Below, piece by piece: positions 11,002-22,940 of a stretch of 64,000 nucleotides of DNA. The stretch is from Anaeramoeba flamelloides. Lineage: Eukaryota; Metamonada; Anaeramoebidae. Position 1 is the first letter of the stretch. Each line of letters begins with the position of its first letter. A program made the translations under genes and the position numbers. The notes under the pieces were generated by a model. The model worked only from the letters and a program-made list of their open reading frames with translations, was not told where the DNA came from and did not search any database. The stretch is taken from contig JANTQA010000016.1 of assembly GCA_027625915.1 (NCBI GenBank), forward strand, positions 811,001 through 875,000. Direction: 5' to 3'.

Positions 11002-11514
11002 ATAGTAGTGAAAAAAATACAGGATATGAAAATAATCCCTAACAAGATTTTTAATTGTAAATATTCAGGAAAATTGTAGTGAACTTTCTTTTATTTAAAA
11101 TCAAATCCTGTTTTTAAGAATCAAATTTATGAACTTTTAAAATTATAACTCACTCACTTATTAGAATGATGATTATTGAAATTACACATCACTTCAAAAC
11201 ACTATTCGATCAATCAAAAAACAAGAAGAAAAATTATCATTTTCCAAGCTTTAGCAAATCTCTATAATACTCGATCGTTTTTCAAAAAAAGTTGATCTAC
11301 TTATGCTATCAAAAAAAATTACTTGAGTATTCGATAGAAACCCCAATTAAATGAATTTTAGCTATGATAATTACAAGGTTCATAAAAAAAATTGTTTATT
11401 TATAAAATGATTAGATTGTAAATATTAGCGATTATAGAACAATTTAACTAATATTAACAATTAAAAATCTTGTTAGGGATTATTTTCAGGTTAGGTATTT
11501 TTTTCACTACTATA
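11002..11514. mobile_element. inverted-repeat element, second MITE-like family, copy 1
   Basis: The two ends are perfect inverted copies over TATAGTAGTGAAAAAAATAC and stay related for about 60 bp (AAAATAATCCCTAACAAGAT then TTTTTAATTGT). The interior (11090-11250) resembles the interior of 20600-21310, including TTAGAATGATGATTA and CAATCAATCAAAAAACAAG. No transposase is visible. Confidence 0.7.
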
Positions 11515-11745
11515 CTTTGTTTCTGAAAAGAAAAATTACACATTAGAATGGAATATTTAAATTTTATCTCTTTTTATGTAGTATAATATTTGCATACATT
11601 TATTTATTTTTTTTTTTAGAATATCAAGTTTCTTAATCTGATTGAAAAAAATGAATTAAGATATGAAAAAAATTTCATAAATAAAAATTATATTAATCTG
11701 GGAATAATGTAAATATTTAAATTAATAACAAAATCTAAAGTGATA

Positions 11746-11941
11746 TAGTCAGCTACATTTTTAAGATATCATCTTTCAACTAAAATTAAGGCACAAGAAA
11801 AATCTCAAATTAAAGAACATTTTTTTGAAAAAAATTTTCCATAGTTATTTTAATAGAATTTGAATATTGTGTCTTAATTTGTGATTTTTCTTGTCCCTTA
11901 ATTTTAGTTGTAAGTTTGTGTCTTAAAAGTGGAACTTCCTG
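11746..11941. mobile_element. Tc1/mariner-type MITE, copy 2
   Basis: A 196-bp relative of the element at 4295, flanked by TA (11744-11745 and 11942-11943). The right end, inverted, reads CAGGAAGTTCCACTTTTAAG. The left end carries base changes (TAGTCAGCTACATTTTTAAG). The inverted subterminal blocks remain clear (AAATCTCAAATTAAAG, and CTTAATTTGTGATTTTTCTT on the other side). Confidence 0.8.
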
Positions 11942-12340
11942 TAGAAATATTTTTATATTAACCCACTTGGGTTATTTACAAACACAATAGCCTGTAAAAA
12001 TTTATAATAGTGCTAAATTTGAAGATTAGGTTTTACAAACCCCCTAAACTTGAAAAAAAAATATATTAATTTAATTGTAAAAAACTGACTCCGCCCATTG
12101 TTTAAAGTATATTTTATCATTGAAAAATAAAGAAAGTTCAGAAAGTATACAGGATCAAAAGACAAATTTATTTTAAATAATCTAAAGATTTTAGTGATTG
12201 GATAATAAACACAAATACAAAATGTTGGAAAATGAAATTATCTATCAAATCCTAGTAATTTCTATGTTTATTCACAAAATGGGTAAGAAATTAAACACTT
12301 GTCACTTCGTAAGCACCCATTCAACATTGAAAGTTTTTTA

Positions 12341-12930
12341 AAAACACTAAATCCTAATAATAAATCGAATTCAAAATTTGTGATTTGTCAACATTTTTTT
12401 TTGTATCTTATTAAAGAATTTGGGGAAGAAATACCAAACTAGAACCACCCACCAATTTAACTATTAAATTTTTTTTTATAAAAACAATATCTGGAAAATC
12501 AAAACAAATAATTTCAATACTAATAAAAAAATATTGAAACTAAATATTTTGGAATATGTAGAACGTAAAAAAATAAAAAAGAATTAGTAAAATTTGATAA
12601 AATTCTAGTAGGAATATTGATGGTTCAATTGTTAACTATACTCAACTATTTTTATTGAAGTTCTTCCATATTGAAAAAATCAACTTTTACATAATATCAA
12701 TTATTGGAAAATAATTTTTTGAACAAACCAAACAGGATTAAGTATTCTGAAAATGAAATGTAAACAAAAATTAATAAAAAAATGATACAAATAGTTGGAA
12801 AAATCAAAACACTTTCCAAATTCGAGGATTGTGTGATATTTTTATTCTTTAAACCTTTTTAACCATCTTAAGCAAGGAAATCTATTTTTATTATTTTGAT
12901 AGTAGCAGCTTTTGAGAAACAGAATGATTC
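12341..12930. repeat. interspersed repeat of ~550 bp, copy A
   Basis: It shares an ordered series of phrases with 34888-35425 and with the split copy at 27721-28945: AATTCAAAATTT, AGAACCA then CCA-CAATTT-type text, GGAATATTGATGG/CG, GAGTTCTTC or GAAGTTCTTCC, and CAACTTTTACATAAT. No open frame survives. It is likely an old non-coding transposon or a decayed LINE segment. Confidence 0.5.
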
Positions 12931-13265
12931 AAATCTTTATCTTTCATAATTTTCATAGATACAGCTGTTCCAATCATACAATATAATTTGACAGACATAG
13001 AAATTATGATTTTTGGCTCTAATATATATATATAAATCTTGTTTCATATGCGATCACACAATTTTTTGTTAAACATAGGTTTTTTAAAAAAAGTTCTTAT
13101 TTGAAAGAACTCGAGAAAAAAACTCTTTTTGTTAATAAAGCCAATATAAAAATTCAAAGCAAATCTTCCAAAGATCGAAGATAGAATTTGATGATTTATT
13201 TAAAATTGTCTTGCATTTTGATTTTAAGGTCTTTGGAAAATAAGGATCCACCAAAAACCTCAAAC

Positions 13266-13480
13266 ACACTTTTTTTCCTTGTTTCACTTTTTTTCCGATA
13301 TGCTAGATACATTTTTTAGAAAAAAAATTTCTAAAAATTAATACCAAGCTAAAGATCAATCACTTAAGAACGAAAAGAACATTGCCTTGTTCCTAACACA
13401 AGATAATCTTTTTTCTCTTCTAAGTGGCTGTAAACCTTAAGAGAAAGATCATTAGCCGTTTAAAAAATTACAATCAACCA
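13266..13480 (+). repeat. conserved block upstream of COMMD2, shared with 59690-59880
   Basis: It matches 59690-59880 in the same orientation. Shared phrases in order are AAATTAATACCAAG, AAGAT followed by ATCA, CAAGATAATCTTTTTT (CAAGATTATCTTTTTT there) and TAAACCTTAA. One copy lies about 230 bp upstream of the COMMD2 start codon and the other about 380 bp upstream of the LRR gene start. It may be a promoter element or simply a mobile-element remnant. Confidence 0.5.
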
Positions 13481-13553
13481 GTCATCGTTCTCCGATTACA
13501 CTATTCAAGTGATTAAATAATGAGTTGAAATAATTAGTGGTTGTACCAAAGTG

Positions 13554-13560
13554 TATAAAA
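13554..13560 (+). promoter_or_regulatory. TATA-like box for COMMD2
   Basis: TATAAAA about 150 bp upstream of the COMMD2 start codon. A TTTTTTTCAG acceptor-like site ending at about 13698 just before the ATG hints at a 5'UTR intron. Predicted from sequence and position only. Confidence 0.35.
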
Positions 13561-13708
13561 GAAAACTAAACTTTGGTATTTAAAACTTGGAAACCAAGAC
13601 AATTTTTTTAAAAGATTGAATTTTTATTTCAAAATTATTGGATGTTTTATTTTTTTATTTTTACAACACTCATTTTCATAAAAGCAACTTTTTTTCAGGA
13701 TCCCAAAG

Positions 13709-14507
13709 ATGGTGATAATTTACTTTAACAACGAACAAAAAGAGGATCTTCAGTTTTTACAAGAACTCTCATTTGAGGGTAAGTTATCGCTTCTTCTTTT
13801 TTTGTTGTTGTTTTATTTTTTTTTCTTCTTTTTTTTTTTTTTTGTTTCTTCCAAAATCTCCTTAAATTTAATCAACAAATTTCCTGTAACTGTTTTCTGA
13901 AAAATTTTCCGTAACTTGTTTATTTCAACAAATGGAAATAATTTCTTTCCAAACACAATTAAAATTCTCTTTCAACAAACAAGTCGGATCAAAAATTGTC
14001 CAAGTATCCATTGATTTTTTTCAAGGCAATTACAACCCAAAACTTTTACAAAACGTTTCAACAAAATTAAACCTTCCGCAACTCAAAGTCGAAAGGTGTG
14101 TTTATGCATTAAGTTATTTATTTACAGAATCAAGCAAGTTGTCTTTAAGCAAATCTGATTTCCTTGAGTCCGTTAACGCAATCTCCCCAACAAAGGAAAT
14201 TGAGGAGTGCTTGCTTGAGTCGTATCAAAAAAATTGTGAAGAGATGAGAAGGATCCTTTCTGAAATGAGCTTAAAGCTGCCATCAATTGACTCCTTGCAA
14301 TGGAGGCTTGATGTCCAAATCTCAAGTAGAAGAACAAGCAATGAAGCAAAGCCTGTCTATTTGCTCAAACTTAAAACTTCCGATAATAGAACAGTATGGT
14401 TCCAAGCAGACTATAACGAATTAGAATCAATGACAAACCAACTTGAAATCGCACTTAAGGAATCGAAATCTCAACACTACAAAAGGATAAAGAAATATAT
14501 AAAATAA
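13709..14507 (+). CDS. COMMD2: COMM domain-containing protein 2 homologue, two exons
   Basis: COMMD proteins assemble into the Commander complex, which works with WASH and CCC partners in endosomal recycling. Exon 1 (13709-13778) starts MVIIYFNNEQKEDLQFLQEL and ends in phase 1 before a GTAAGT donor. I place the acceptor at ...AACAAACAAG (13983), so exon 2 (13984-14507) begins VGSKIVQVSIDFF. This gives a gap-free alignment to human COMMD2 (my recollection of it) from the EHKEHLAFL region onward and a 197-residue protein against 199 in human. Shared text includes LTESSKL (FTESSKL here), ILSE, LPS followed by L-WRLDVQ, and a C-terminus HY-KRIKKYIK matching human HCRRVVRNIK. The COMM domain covers roughly residues 125-197. 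The intron contains a long T tract. Exon 2 could also be read from an ATG at 13932, but that loses the conserved N-terminus. Confidence 0.92.
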
Positions 14508-14846
14508 ATCAAAAACTATTAAAATAAAGGCCTTCGTATCAAGCGGTTATTTTTGAAAAAAATATAACCACACTTTGTTTGCAATTAAATAATTGATTAA
14601 CAGCATTTTTCATAAATATTAATTTTTATTCAAATAATAATTATCGAAAAATCAATTAATTATAATTTTTCATAATTAATTTAAGCAATAAAATATTTTC
14701 AATTTGTTTTATTTTATCCAACACTATGCTTTATGAATGAAAACTTTCAAATTTTTACTTTAATTTGCAATTGATCAAAAACATTTGAATTCAGGGATTT
14801 TGAGATTATCTGGATTTTTTATTTTCAAGTTTTTCAAAAAAAATGA

Positions 14847-15260
14847 TTTTTTTTTTTTTTTTATTCTAGAGGAAGTGGAAATTACACTCTAAGTGACCTT
14901 TTACTTAATTCCCCTTTCAAAAATTTAAGGATTAAATAATAGATTTTACGATTATTAATTAATGAAAATAATTTTAAGCTATCATCACAATTTAAAATTA
15001 TTTCATTAAAATTTAATTCTTATAACTTATTCAGAAAAATCAATCTATCTTTTTCATACGAAATACATACCCATAAAAAGTGATCAATATTTTCTATAAT
15101 TTCCTTTTGTTCATATTGTGAACATAAAGGACAAAATTTGTTTGAATTTTAATTTATTATGTAGTAATATCTATTTAAGCAATTCGTAAAAGTTTTGAAT
15201 TTAAGAATTGTTGAGCTTGATGGAGAACTTATATATCTTTGATTTATAAATGAATGTTTT
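14847..15260 (-). mobile_element. 5'-truncated LINE tail (C-x2-C-x13-H-x4-C family), copy 1
   Basis: On the minus strand a decayed frame reads NSNKFCPLCSQYEQKEIIEN, then IDHFLWVC and SYEKDRLIFLNKL. Its C-x2-C-x13-H-x4-C pattern is typical of the C-terminus of non-LTR retrotransposon reverse transcriptases. At least two in-frame stops show decay. The element's 3' end lies to the left, where a 16-bp T run (14847-14862) is the complement of a poly(A) tail. No reverse-transcriptase core remains. Confidence 0.75.
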
Positions 15261-18200
15261 TGGTTTTTTAAAACTGATCGGGTCAAAATATTTAGCTATA
15301 TCAATCATATAAATTGTGTTATATTATTCCCTATTTTCTTTATTTGATTTTATCATATTATATATATTTAAATGGTTTAATACTGCAATACCAGTATCAA
15401 TTTTTTTCTCGGAAAGATAAACTCTGGTATAAGAATTAATTCCTAATACTACTCAATAAGTAGATAGAGAATTCTAAGAAATAAGCATTATTAACTTTGA
15501 TTGATAGAAATTGGCCTATAGTTTAAAGCTACACCTTCGTTTCCTTTTTTATAAATAAATAAAATTCAACTTTATTTGATATATTCAATAGTTTTATGAG
15601 TGGGGTTAATTAACCCTTTATTAATTACATTTTGAATTATAATGTGAAATCTTTTATAATTTTTATTTTCAATTGGTTCAAAATCTAGAACCTTTTCGTT
15701 ATGAATACCAAATTCTAAATGCCCAATTTTTTGAAATTCTTTCACTGGTTTGTTTTTTAAATACTTTATTGTATTTTAATTTTTTCAATTCGAAAATTTA
15801 TATATATATATATATATATATTATTATTATTATTATTATTAATTTTAAATACTTTTAAATGATTAATTTTGGGATTATAGATATATTATAAAATCTTTTT
15901 ATTTCTCTGGTGTAGATATGGATGTTTTTAAAAAATAGATATTTTTTAATTTTAGATATAAACAAAGATATCCACACAATTACCACAATTTGGTAATAGT
16001 AAATAAAACTTATGTTTTTATTTTTAAGTTTGAATGGATTATTGATATAAAATCGTTTGGTGAATACCAACTTTCAATTTTTGAAAAAAAAACATTTTTT
16101 GAACAAAGTATTTTTGTTCATCTAACGATTTTTTTTTTTTAATTATTATTAGTCTATTAAAATAATTATATATAATATTTGCTATTTCAAAATTTTCAGT
16201 AAATGCATGGAACTCTTTATTTATCTTGAAAATAGATAAAAGTCTTTTTTTTTTTATTATTATTATTTAAACGAGGAGTTTTTAATTCTATTTATTTGGA
16301 AAATAAATAGAAAATCTCAAAAAAAAAAAAAAAACTAGAAAACTTATCAAACAAAACAAACAATCAAAAGAAAACAGAATCGTACTAATGTGACAATACG
16401 GAACTTCCTGAATTCCTAAATTATGATTTAGGAATTATATTAAAGACTCAAAAATAAATGTATTACCCATTAAGGCTAATAAATATGAATGAATCTCTTT
16501 TTCTAATAACATCAAAAATAGTAATAATATTATTTTTTAATATACTAGAAATATTAATTTTTTTTAATTCGGATATCCAGATTTTATCATTATTTTCATA
16601 TGCTGGTAAGTTAGTGAGAAAATAAAAACTCTATTTTGTACAACATTCCATTTTTGCACCTGTGTTGATACAATTGCATTTTTTTAAAATAACCAAAATA
16701 TTTTTCAATTAAATTTTTATTGTAAAATATCATTTACATTTTATTAGAACTTAATTTATGATATTTTTTCTTACCTTTTAAATTTTTTTGAAGTTTTGGG
16801 TTTTCAAATAGGAACGGGTTATATTTGATTTTGTTATTCTACTTGGAAATTAAATAAAAATACATTTTCTTGAGAAATGTTATTGAAAACAATATTAGTC
16901 TTATTAAAATAATCATAAAACGATCAAAATATCAATTTCCATCCATTCCTCGTTTATATAAACCCCATTTAACATAAAGTATCCCACCCAAAATGAAAAA
17001 TTCACTTTTAATTAAGAATCAAGCGAACAGTGATTGTTTATAAAAAAGAAAAATAATAAACTAGATTAGAATTGAGATTCACAAAATAAATACATGTATA
17101 AACTACAAATTTAAAAAAAAATAGAAAAAAACAAAATGTTAGGTCACCATTCATTGGAATTTCTCGTCAAAAATTATCAATTTCTTTAGAAAAACATAAT
17201 TGTTGACAATAAGATTTTTTAATGTAACTGTTTTCATTTTATAGGGAAATAAAAAGCCACAATTTTCTTAATGTTCATTTGGTGTTTCATTTTTTTTTTT
17301 CTAATTAACTTTTTAAAAAAAATTGACTAAATAGAAAAAATGATCTGATGTACAAATTGAAATTTTATTTTGAGAAGAATAATGAATTAAAATCCTAGTA
17401 TATGTTCTATTTCTTCATTAAAACATCACCTTTTGGATAAAAATGGGTTATATATATATATATATATATAATGTGTGTGTTTGTGTGTGTTTGGTGGCAT
17501 AATTTCAGCCTTTTAAGCTCAGTAATTCTATTCGTTCATGAAATTTATATTGGTTCTCTTACTTTCCATTACCCAAGAAAAAATAAAATAAAATAATTCA
17601 AATTTTATAATAATCATTAATACAGTTTTGAAAATAATATCCTTTAAAAAAATTAAAATTAAAAAGATGCTACTGTATATGATATTTCTATATTTTTTTG
17701 TAAGAAAACTTTTTATTATACATGAAGGGAATTATTATATTGTGATACAGTCGATAAAGTATTTTTATTTGTTTTATTGATCTTTAAATTAAGGGAATTC
17801 TTAATTATTACGTGTTTTTGAAGAACTTCGAATCCAACTATTTTCGAACTCATAATAAAGAAGAATATGAATTTCCCTATTTTGGTATTTGCACAGAACA
17901 AATAAACTCCTTTCGAAAAATAAGGGCCCAATTTTTCAAATGATACTCAGGAAAAATAATTATATGAGGAACCCTGTAAATAATCATCAATAAACTAGAA
18001 GTTGATGGATAATCATCAGAAGATTAAATACTAACAAGGTGTCTTCTTTAAAAATTTTTATACGTTGAAAAAAATCTATTTCATTTTTTTGTACAAAAAT
18101 TTGGCTAAAAAAATCATACAAAATTTTACAACATCTGGATATTATCGAATTTTTTTTCAGTTGTAAGAGTAATTTGATTGAGAATTAAATTGAAATTTTT

Positions 18201-19006
18201 CATCATGTAAAAATATTAAATGTAAATCAGTGAAGAAAAATTGACATATGAAACTATTTGATTGAAGAAACTAACAAACAAAAAAAAATCAAATTGTCAT
18301 CTGATTGTTTGAAAATTTTTTTTATTTTCTTCCAATTTTTCAGTCAAAAGTTTACTTAGTAAATTATGAAGTAGAAAATTTTATTTATATTACATCATTA
18401 ATCAACTTCCCAACATCATATTGAAATCCAATGATTCTAGAACGAGATCTCGAAATTTGGGCCCCTATTTTTTGAATTTAGTTTAAAATTTGTAATTGTA
18501 TCTAAATTTGTAGTATATCATCTGAATAATATTTTATTAAGAGATTGACAAAAACTTACTCATTTTTTGATTAGATTTTACCTTTGACCAGGAAAAATAA
18601 ATATACATCAATCCAGGAATCTACTTTTTTCATTGATATATCTTATTTATTTTTTCAAAAAAATTCAATCTTTCAAACAGCCCCCTTAAATTTGATACAC
18701 CACAATAATACAAGTAAGAATAATAAATACAAAAAAAAAAAAAAAAATAAAAAACTTTCTGATTGTATTTTCAATTTTAATCCAACTTTAAACAATGACT
18801 TTTATTTGGAAAAATTAACAGAAATTTACTAAAATCTGTAATTTTTAAAAATATTATTTGAAAAAATAACTTCTTTTGAACAAATTTTATCAGATTGCTA
18901 AAAAATGGTTTGAATTTAAAAGTTTAAACTTACTGAGCTTCAAGGAAAAAATAAATTATGAAAATTAAATTTGACAGAAACTACATACTGGATTTCAGTT
19001 ACACCT

Positions 19007-19044
<38 letters not shown>

Positions 19045-19153
19045 AATAGTAATGATAATTTTATGTGATTAAGAAAAAAAAAGCGATTAAATTAATTAAA
19101 AATCAAATACCCCCTTTTTCAAAATTTCAGAATTTTGAAGAAACAAAAAACAC

Positions 19154-19185
<32 letters not shown>

Positions 19186-20599
19186 GAAATAAGTTACAAT
19201 GAATGAAATTTAGATTTAGCATTAAGAATGAAAAAATAAAAGTTTTTTATAAAAATTTTTCAGAAAATAAAAACAGGAGATAATATATTAAAAGTCAAAC
19301 ATTAAAAAAATAATAAAATGATAAAAAAATATTTCAACAGAACAGGAATAAAAATCAGTTTTTCAATTTAATTTGACGATATCTTTTGTGGGGAATATTT
19401 TATTTTAAAAATAAAAAAAATTGATTCCATTTAGAGAGTATTAAAAAATATAATATATATATTCGAAGAATCTCTCCAAGAAGTTAAATGAAAATTTCAA
19501 AATTTTTAGGTATTAAAAATTAAAAAAATATAACTTGTAAATTGAGTTTTTTTTTTTTTTTTTAATTCCCATTAATATCTAATAAAGTTAATAGCCCTTT
19601 CAAAAAGGTTATATATAATAATGTTTATTGTGGATTATATTTCAAAAATATAAATTTTAGAATTTATTTCAGAAAAAATTTCCCGAGTGATGTAGTATTT
19701 GAAATTCAAAATGAAAATAATTTCAACTGTTGACCATTTTTTCAAAACTGAAACCGTGGCTTTATTTAGTACTTTTCGTTCATTCTCAGTATATCAAAAT
19801 ATTCACTCAATGGGTAAGCAAAGAGCCCAAATTACAACCTAATTATTTGAAAACTCAATTTCTTAAAGTAAAGAATAGTTAGAAGTCAAAATTCTTTTGC
19901 ATTTATTATTTAAATATGAGTATTTGTATTTTGATGTTATATATTGAAAAAAATATGGAAAAAAAAAAAGAACACAGGACTTGAATTTTCATAATTAATT
20001 TTAGGATATTCATTTTTTAGTGTTGTGTAATAATTTCTCTAATTGTAAAAAACATATTAAACCCTTCAAAATTTTCTCCAAAAGTTCCATACTGAAGCTT
20101 TATTAACTCTTTTTAAAAAAAATAAAAGTGATTAGTATAAAAATAGTGTGGAAAAGTTTAATCCACGTTTCAAAATAAAGAATGCGTTTTTTGGTTATAG
20201 AAGACCAATATATTAACCGATCAAAGAAAATGTCAATAAATGATAATTAGGTATAGTATTGATTCCTTTGTGTTGTATTGTTTAATAATAAATTCGAAAA
20301 ATGAAAGATTAAATTGCAAAATTTATTCAAAAAATAGAATTAATTTTTATTTAAAAGAAACTTTTGTAGATCAAAAAAGCACAAAATAAAAAAAAAACTG
20401 AGAAAATTATGAAAAATTTTCAACTATTTGCACGAATTTGTAATTTTACTCAAAATATCAATGAATTGACCTTCAAAATTGATTTGAACTTAGGTAAACC
20501 ACTGTTTAGTGAATTGGATGTTGTATTATAACAAGAAGAAAAAAAAACACTTATTAGATTTTGAAACAGGTATTCTTGTCGTTGGATCAAAGTTTTTTT

Positions 20600-21310
20600 G
20601 ATTACTATAAAGTAATAAAAAATACCTGAAGATGAAAATAATCACTCAAAAGATTTTTAATTCTTAATCTTTGGAAAATTGTGGTGTAATTTCTCTTATT
20701 TTTATTAAAATCCTTTTTTTAATGACCAAACTTTTTAAAATCTTAACTCGTCATTGATTAGAATGATGATTAATTAAATTACACTTGTTCAAAACAACAT
20801 TCAATCAATCAAAAAACAAGAATAAAAATATTATTGTCCAAATTCATCACAAACCAAGAAAAAAAGTCTATTACTTTTTCAAAATAAGCACATGTACTCA
20901 TTTAATCAAACAATTAAATGAGTATTCTATAGACACCTTACTTTAGTGGATTTGCAGCCGGTTTATTACTGAGTTCATAAAAGATTTGGTCTAATTTAAT
21001 AATTATCCCATTAAAAAACTGCTATTTTCCATTTAAAAAAAGAAAATTTTTCTTTCAAGTTCACAATTATTTAGCTTAGGTTACGTTGAAAAAAATTCAA
21101 TGTTCTTTACAAAAAAAAATAGAACCTGTGTTTTTAGTCATTAACGAAACTTTCTTTTTGCACTTTTGGAGAAAACTTTTATGAGTTTAATTTGTTTTTA
21201 ATAGTGAAAGAAATTATTAACCAACTACAAGAGTATTTCCCAAATATTAACAATAAAAATTCATGTTTCTGATTATTTTCAGGTATTAGCGTTTTTTCAA
21301 AACTCTACTG
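20600..21310. mobile_element. inverted-repeat element, second MITE-like family, copy 2
   Basis: The left end (AAAAAATACCTGAAGATG then AAAATAATCACTCAAAAGAT) and the inverted right end (ATACCTGAAAATAATCAG) are related to the ends of 11002-11514. Both copies share TTAGAATGATGATTAATTAA-like text and AATCAATCAAAAAACAAGAA inside. This copy is longer and more decayed. Confidence 0.55.
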
Positions 21311-21883
21311 ATAAATTCAAATAAATATCGGAAAATTTACACTTCATTGTCCATTTTTGGAATTTTTTTTTACTCAAGTTTTGAAGAGAGCATTTTATTC
21401 TTTTAAATGTTAAAAAACTTTGTAAAATTGGTTGTGCTTCAAAACACTCTTTCTCTTGAGTTGTTTTAAAAGTTGAGATATGAGATTACAAAATGGGAAA
21501 TTGAACTAAAAATTTTATTACATATATTTGAATCTATCAGGAATGAGAATTGAATTATTAAATTATCTTGAACGTTGAACTTTTTTGGGCGGTGGTTTCA
21601 AATTCTAAGAGTTCCAAACAATAGTGAACTCTGAAAAAAAAGGTAAAAAAATTCAACTCTTGGCAAATAAAAAACAACCTTTAAAGTCTCTGTTTTCATT
21701 TTTCAAACAAGAACGAATAAAAATAAGAATTTTTCAAAATTTCCTAACTCAACCAACAAAATAGAGAAATGAGAAAGTAATTTCCCAACAAAAAAAAGAA
21801 TGAGGAAAAGTTTACCAATTAAAACCTTTTTAATCTTAAATGAAATTTGTCCTTATAATATTTTTTTTCTTTCCTAAAAAGCC

Positions 21884-21892
21884 TATATAAAA
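21884..21892 (+). promoter_or_regulatory. TATA box
   Basis: CCTATATAAAACCCC stands about 310 bp before the ATG at 22194. No other ATG occurs between the two, which supports this start for the next gene. Confidence 0.5.
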
Positions 21893-22193
21893 CCCCAAAA
21901 AAAGAGAAAGTGGATTCTTAATTAATACGACACTTATTTAGAAAAGAACCAAGATTTTTAATTCAAAAAAAAAACCATTGGAAAAGTTTTTGAAGATTGG
22001 GGTTTGGGAGGAAAAAAGCATTCCAATTTCCAGACATAGAATACAATTTAAATTCAGTTTTTAGTGTAATCAATTCATTTTTCTCTCTTTTTCAAAATTC
22101 TTCTTCCTAATCAGTGCTTTTTTTTTGGAAAACACTTTTTCTTGCTTGCCAAAATTAACAATTCAACAAACAAGAGAAATCTTTTCAAACAAC

Positions 22194-22940
22194 ATGCTAA
22201 ACAAAAAAAAACGAGATCCTTTTACAAGGGAGGAATTGGAAATGGAGCTTGTGTATTCATTACTAAGCCTCAAAAATAAAAACCGTACGTACCTCATCAA
22301 CAAAACGAATTCGTGTGGTTATGACTACCAGCATGCCAATTTGCAAGAAAATCTGATTGAGAACGAAATGGAAGAGCACGTTGAAAAGCAAATCACAAAC
22401 CTCAAGATCGAAAAAGGCGAAGACAATGACAACTGTAGGAGTGATCGTATTGGAACCAGGTCTGGTCTTGGACTCGGGCTCGGACTCGGGGTCGGGGTCG
22501 GGCATGAGCATGAGCATGAGCCTGAGCATGAGCATGGGCTTGAGAACAAAAATTTGAAAAGAAAAACAAATGATCTTTGTGAAGATCGGATCGGCTTAGA
22601 AAAGGTCAATTTGGTTTTAAATAAAAAGCCAAGGGTCTCCTGGGGTGAAAGGTTGCACTGCTTTTCAGAGTTCAACCCAAACCTAATCAAGGGTTGGAAC
22701 AGTGACACGCTGCAGAACATTTCCCAAAAGAAAAAAATCCCAAAAAAATTAATCATTGACAAGGAGTTATTCAAAATCTTTGCCCAGCTCACAAGCAGCC
22801 CTATTAAAGGAAAACAACGATCAAAAAGTTATAAATCCGCTCAAAGGGGGGTAACTGTTTTTTTAAACCGTTTAGGTTACCACTGCAAGGAAAAATATTC
22901 ACGTGTAAGGTTAGTTTTTATTTTAAACAAAAAAATTTAG
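22194..22940 (+). CDS. unrecognised protein with Gly-Leu/His-Glu repeats and an RVSW motif
   Basis: The open frame extends back to 22125 without an ATG; 22194 is the first ATG after the TATA box. Read unspliced it encodes 248 residues. Visible parts are a charged N-terminal half, then GLGLGLGLGVGVG and HEHEHEPEHEHG repeats (about residues 90-117), then KKPRVSWGERL, which fits the RVx[F/W] docking pattern for protein phosphatase 1. The C-terminal part is LFKIFAQLTSSPIKGKQ followed by RGVTVFLNRLGYHCKEKYSR, which looks like a small conserved domain I cannot name. The end may be spliced. GTAAGG and GTTAGT donors occur right after the KYSR codons; acceptors TTTCTCTCGTTAG and CTTTTCTTTCAG follow. 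One combination would continue VRVKTLSKDEKYSSLFF to a stop. Function unknown; a PP1 link is only suggested by the motif. Confidence 0.65.
   Translation: MLNKKKRDPFTREELEMELVYSLLSLKNKNRTYLINKTNSCGYDYQHANLQENLIENEMEEHVEKQITNLKIEKGEDNDNCRSDRIGTRSGLGLGLGLGVGVGHEHEHEPEHEHGLENKNLKRKTNDLCEDRIGLEKVNLVLNKKPRVSWGERLHCFSEFNPNLIKGWNSDTLQNISQKKKIPKKLIIDKELFKIFAQLTSSPIKGKQRSKSYKSAQRGVTVFLNRLGYHCKEKYSRVRLVFILNKKI

Larger units (their letters stand above)
9495..13553. other. repeat-rich intergenic stretch
   Basis: It contains a GC-richer patch with a 134-bp tandem duplication (9942-10209) and a 38-codon ATG frame at about 10602 (MVAIQKKRHKRKQPPAHSTL and onward, no known family). Two inverted-repeat elements (11002-11514 and 11746-11941), a copy of a ~550-bp interspersed repeat (12341-12930) and a conserved block (13266-13480) lie upstream of the COMMD2 gene. 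No further gene is supported. Confidence 0.55.
14508..21883. other. long repeat-rich intergenic stretch
   Basis: It holds a LINE tail (14847-15260), an inverted-repeat element (20600-21310) and simple repeats: TA runs near 15799-15820, 17451-17470 and 19013-19040, GT-rich text near 17473-17490, and a ~26-T run near 19158-19184. An orphan TATATAAACCCC motif at about 16955 resembles the TATA box at 21884, but only a 16-codon frame follows it. No gene is supported. Confidence 0.6.

Noticed and set aside
16955-16966. Orphan TATATAAACCCC promoter-like motif
   Set aside because: Only a 16-codon frame follows and no gene is nearby; TA-rich motifs arise easily in this background.
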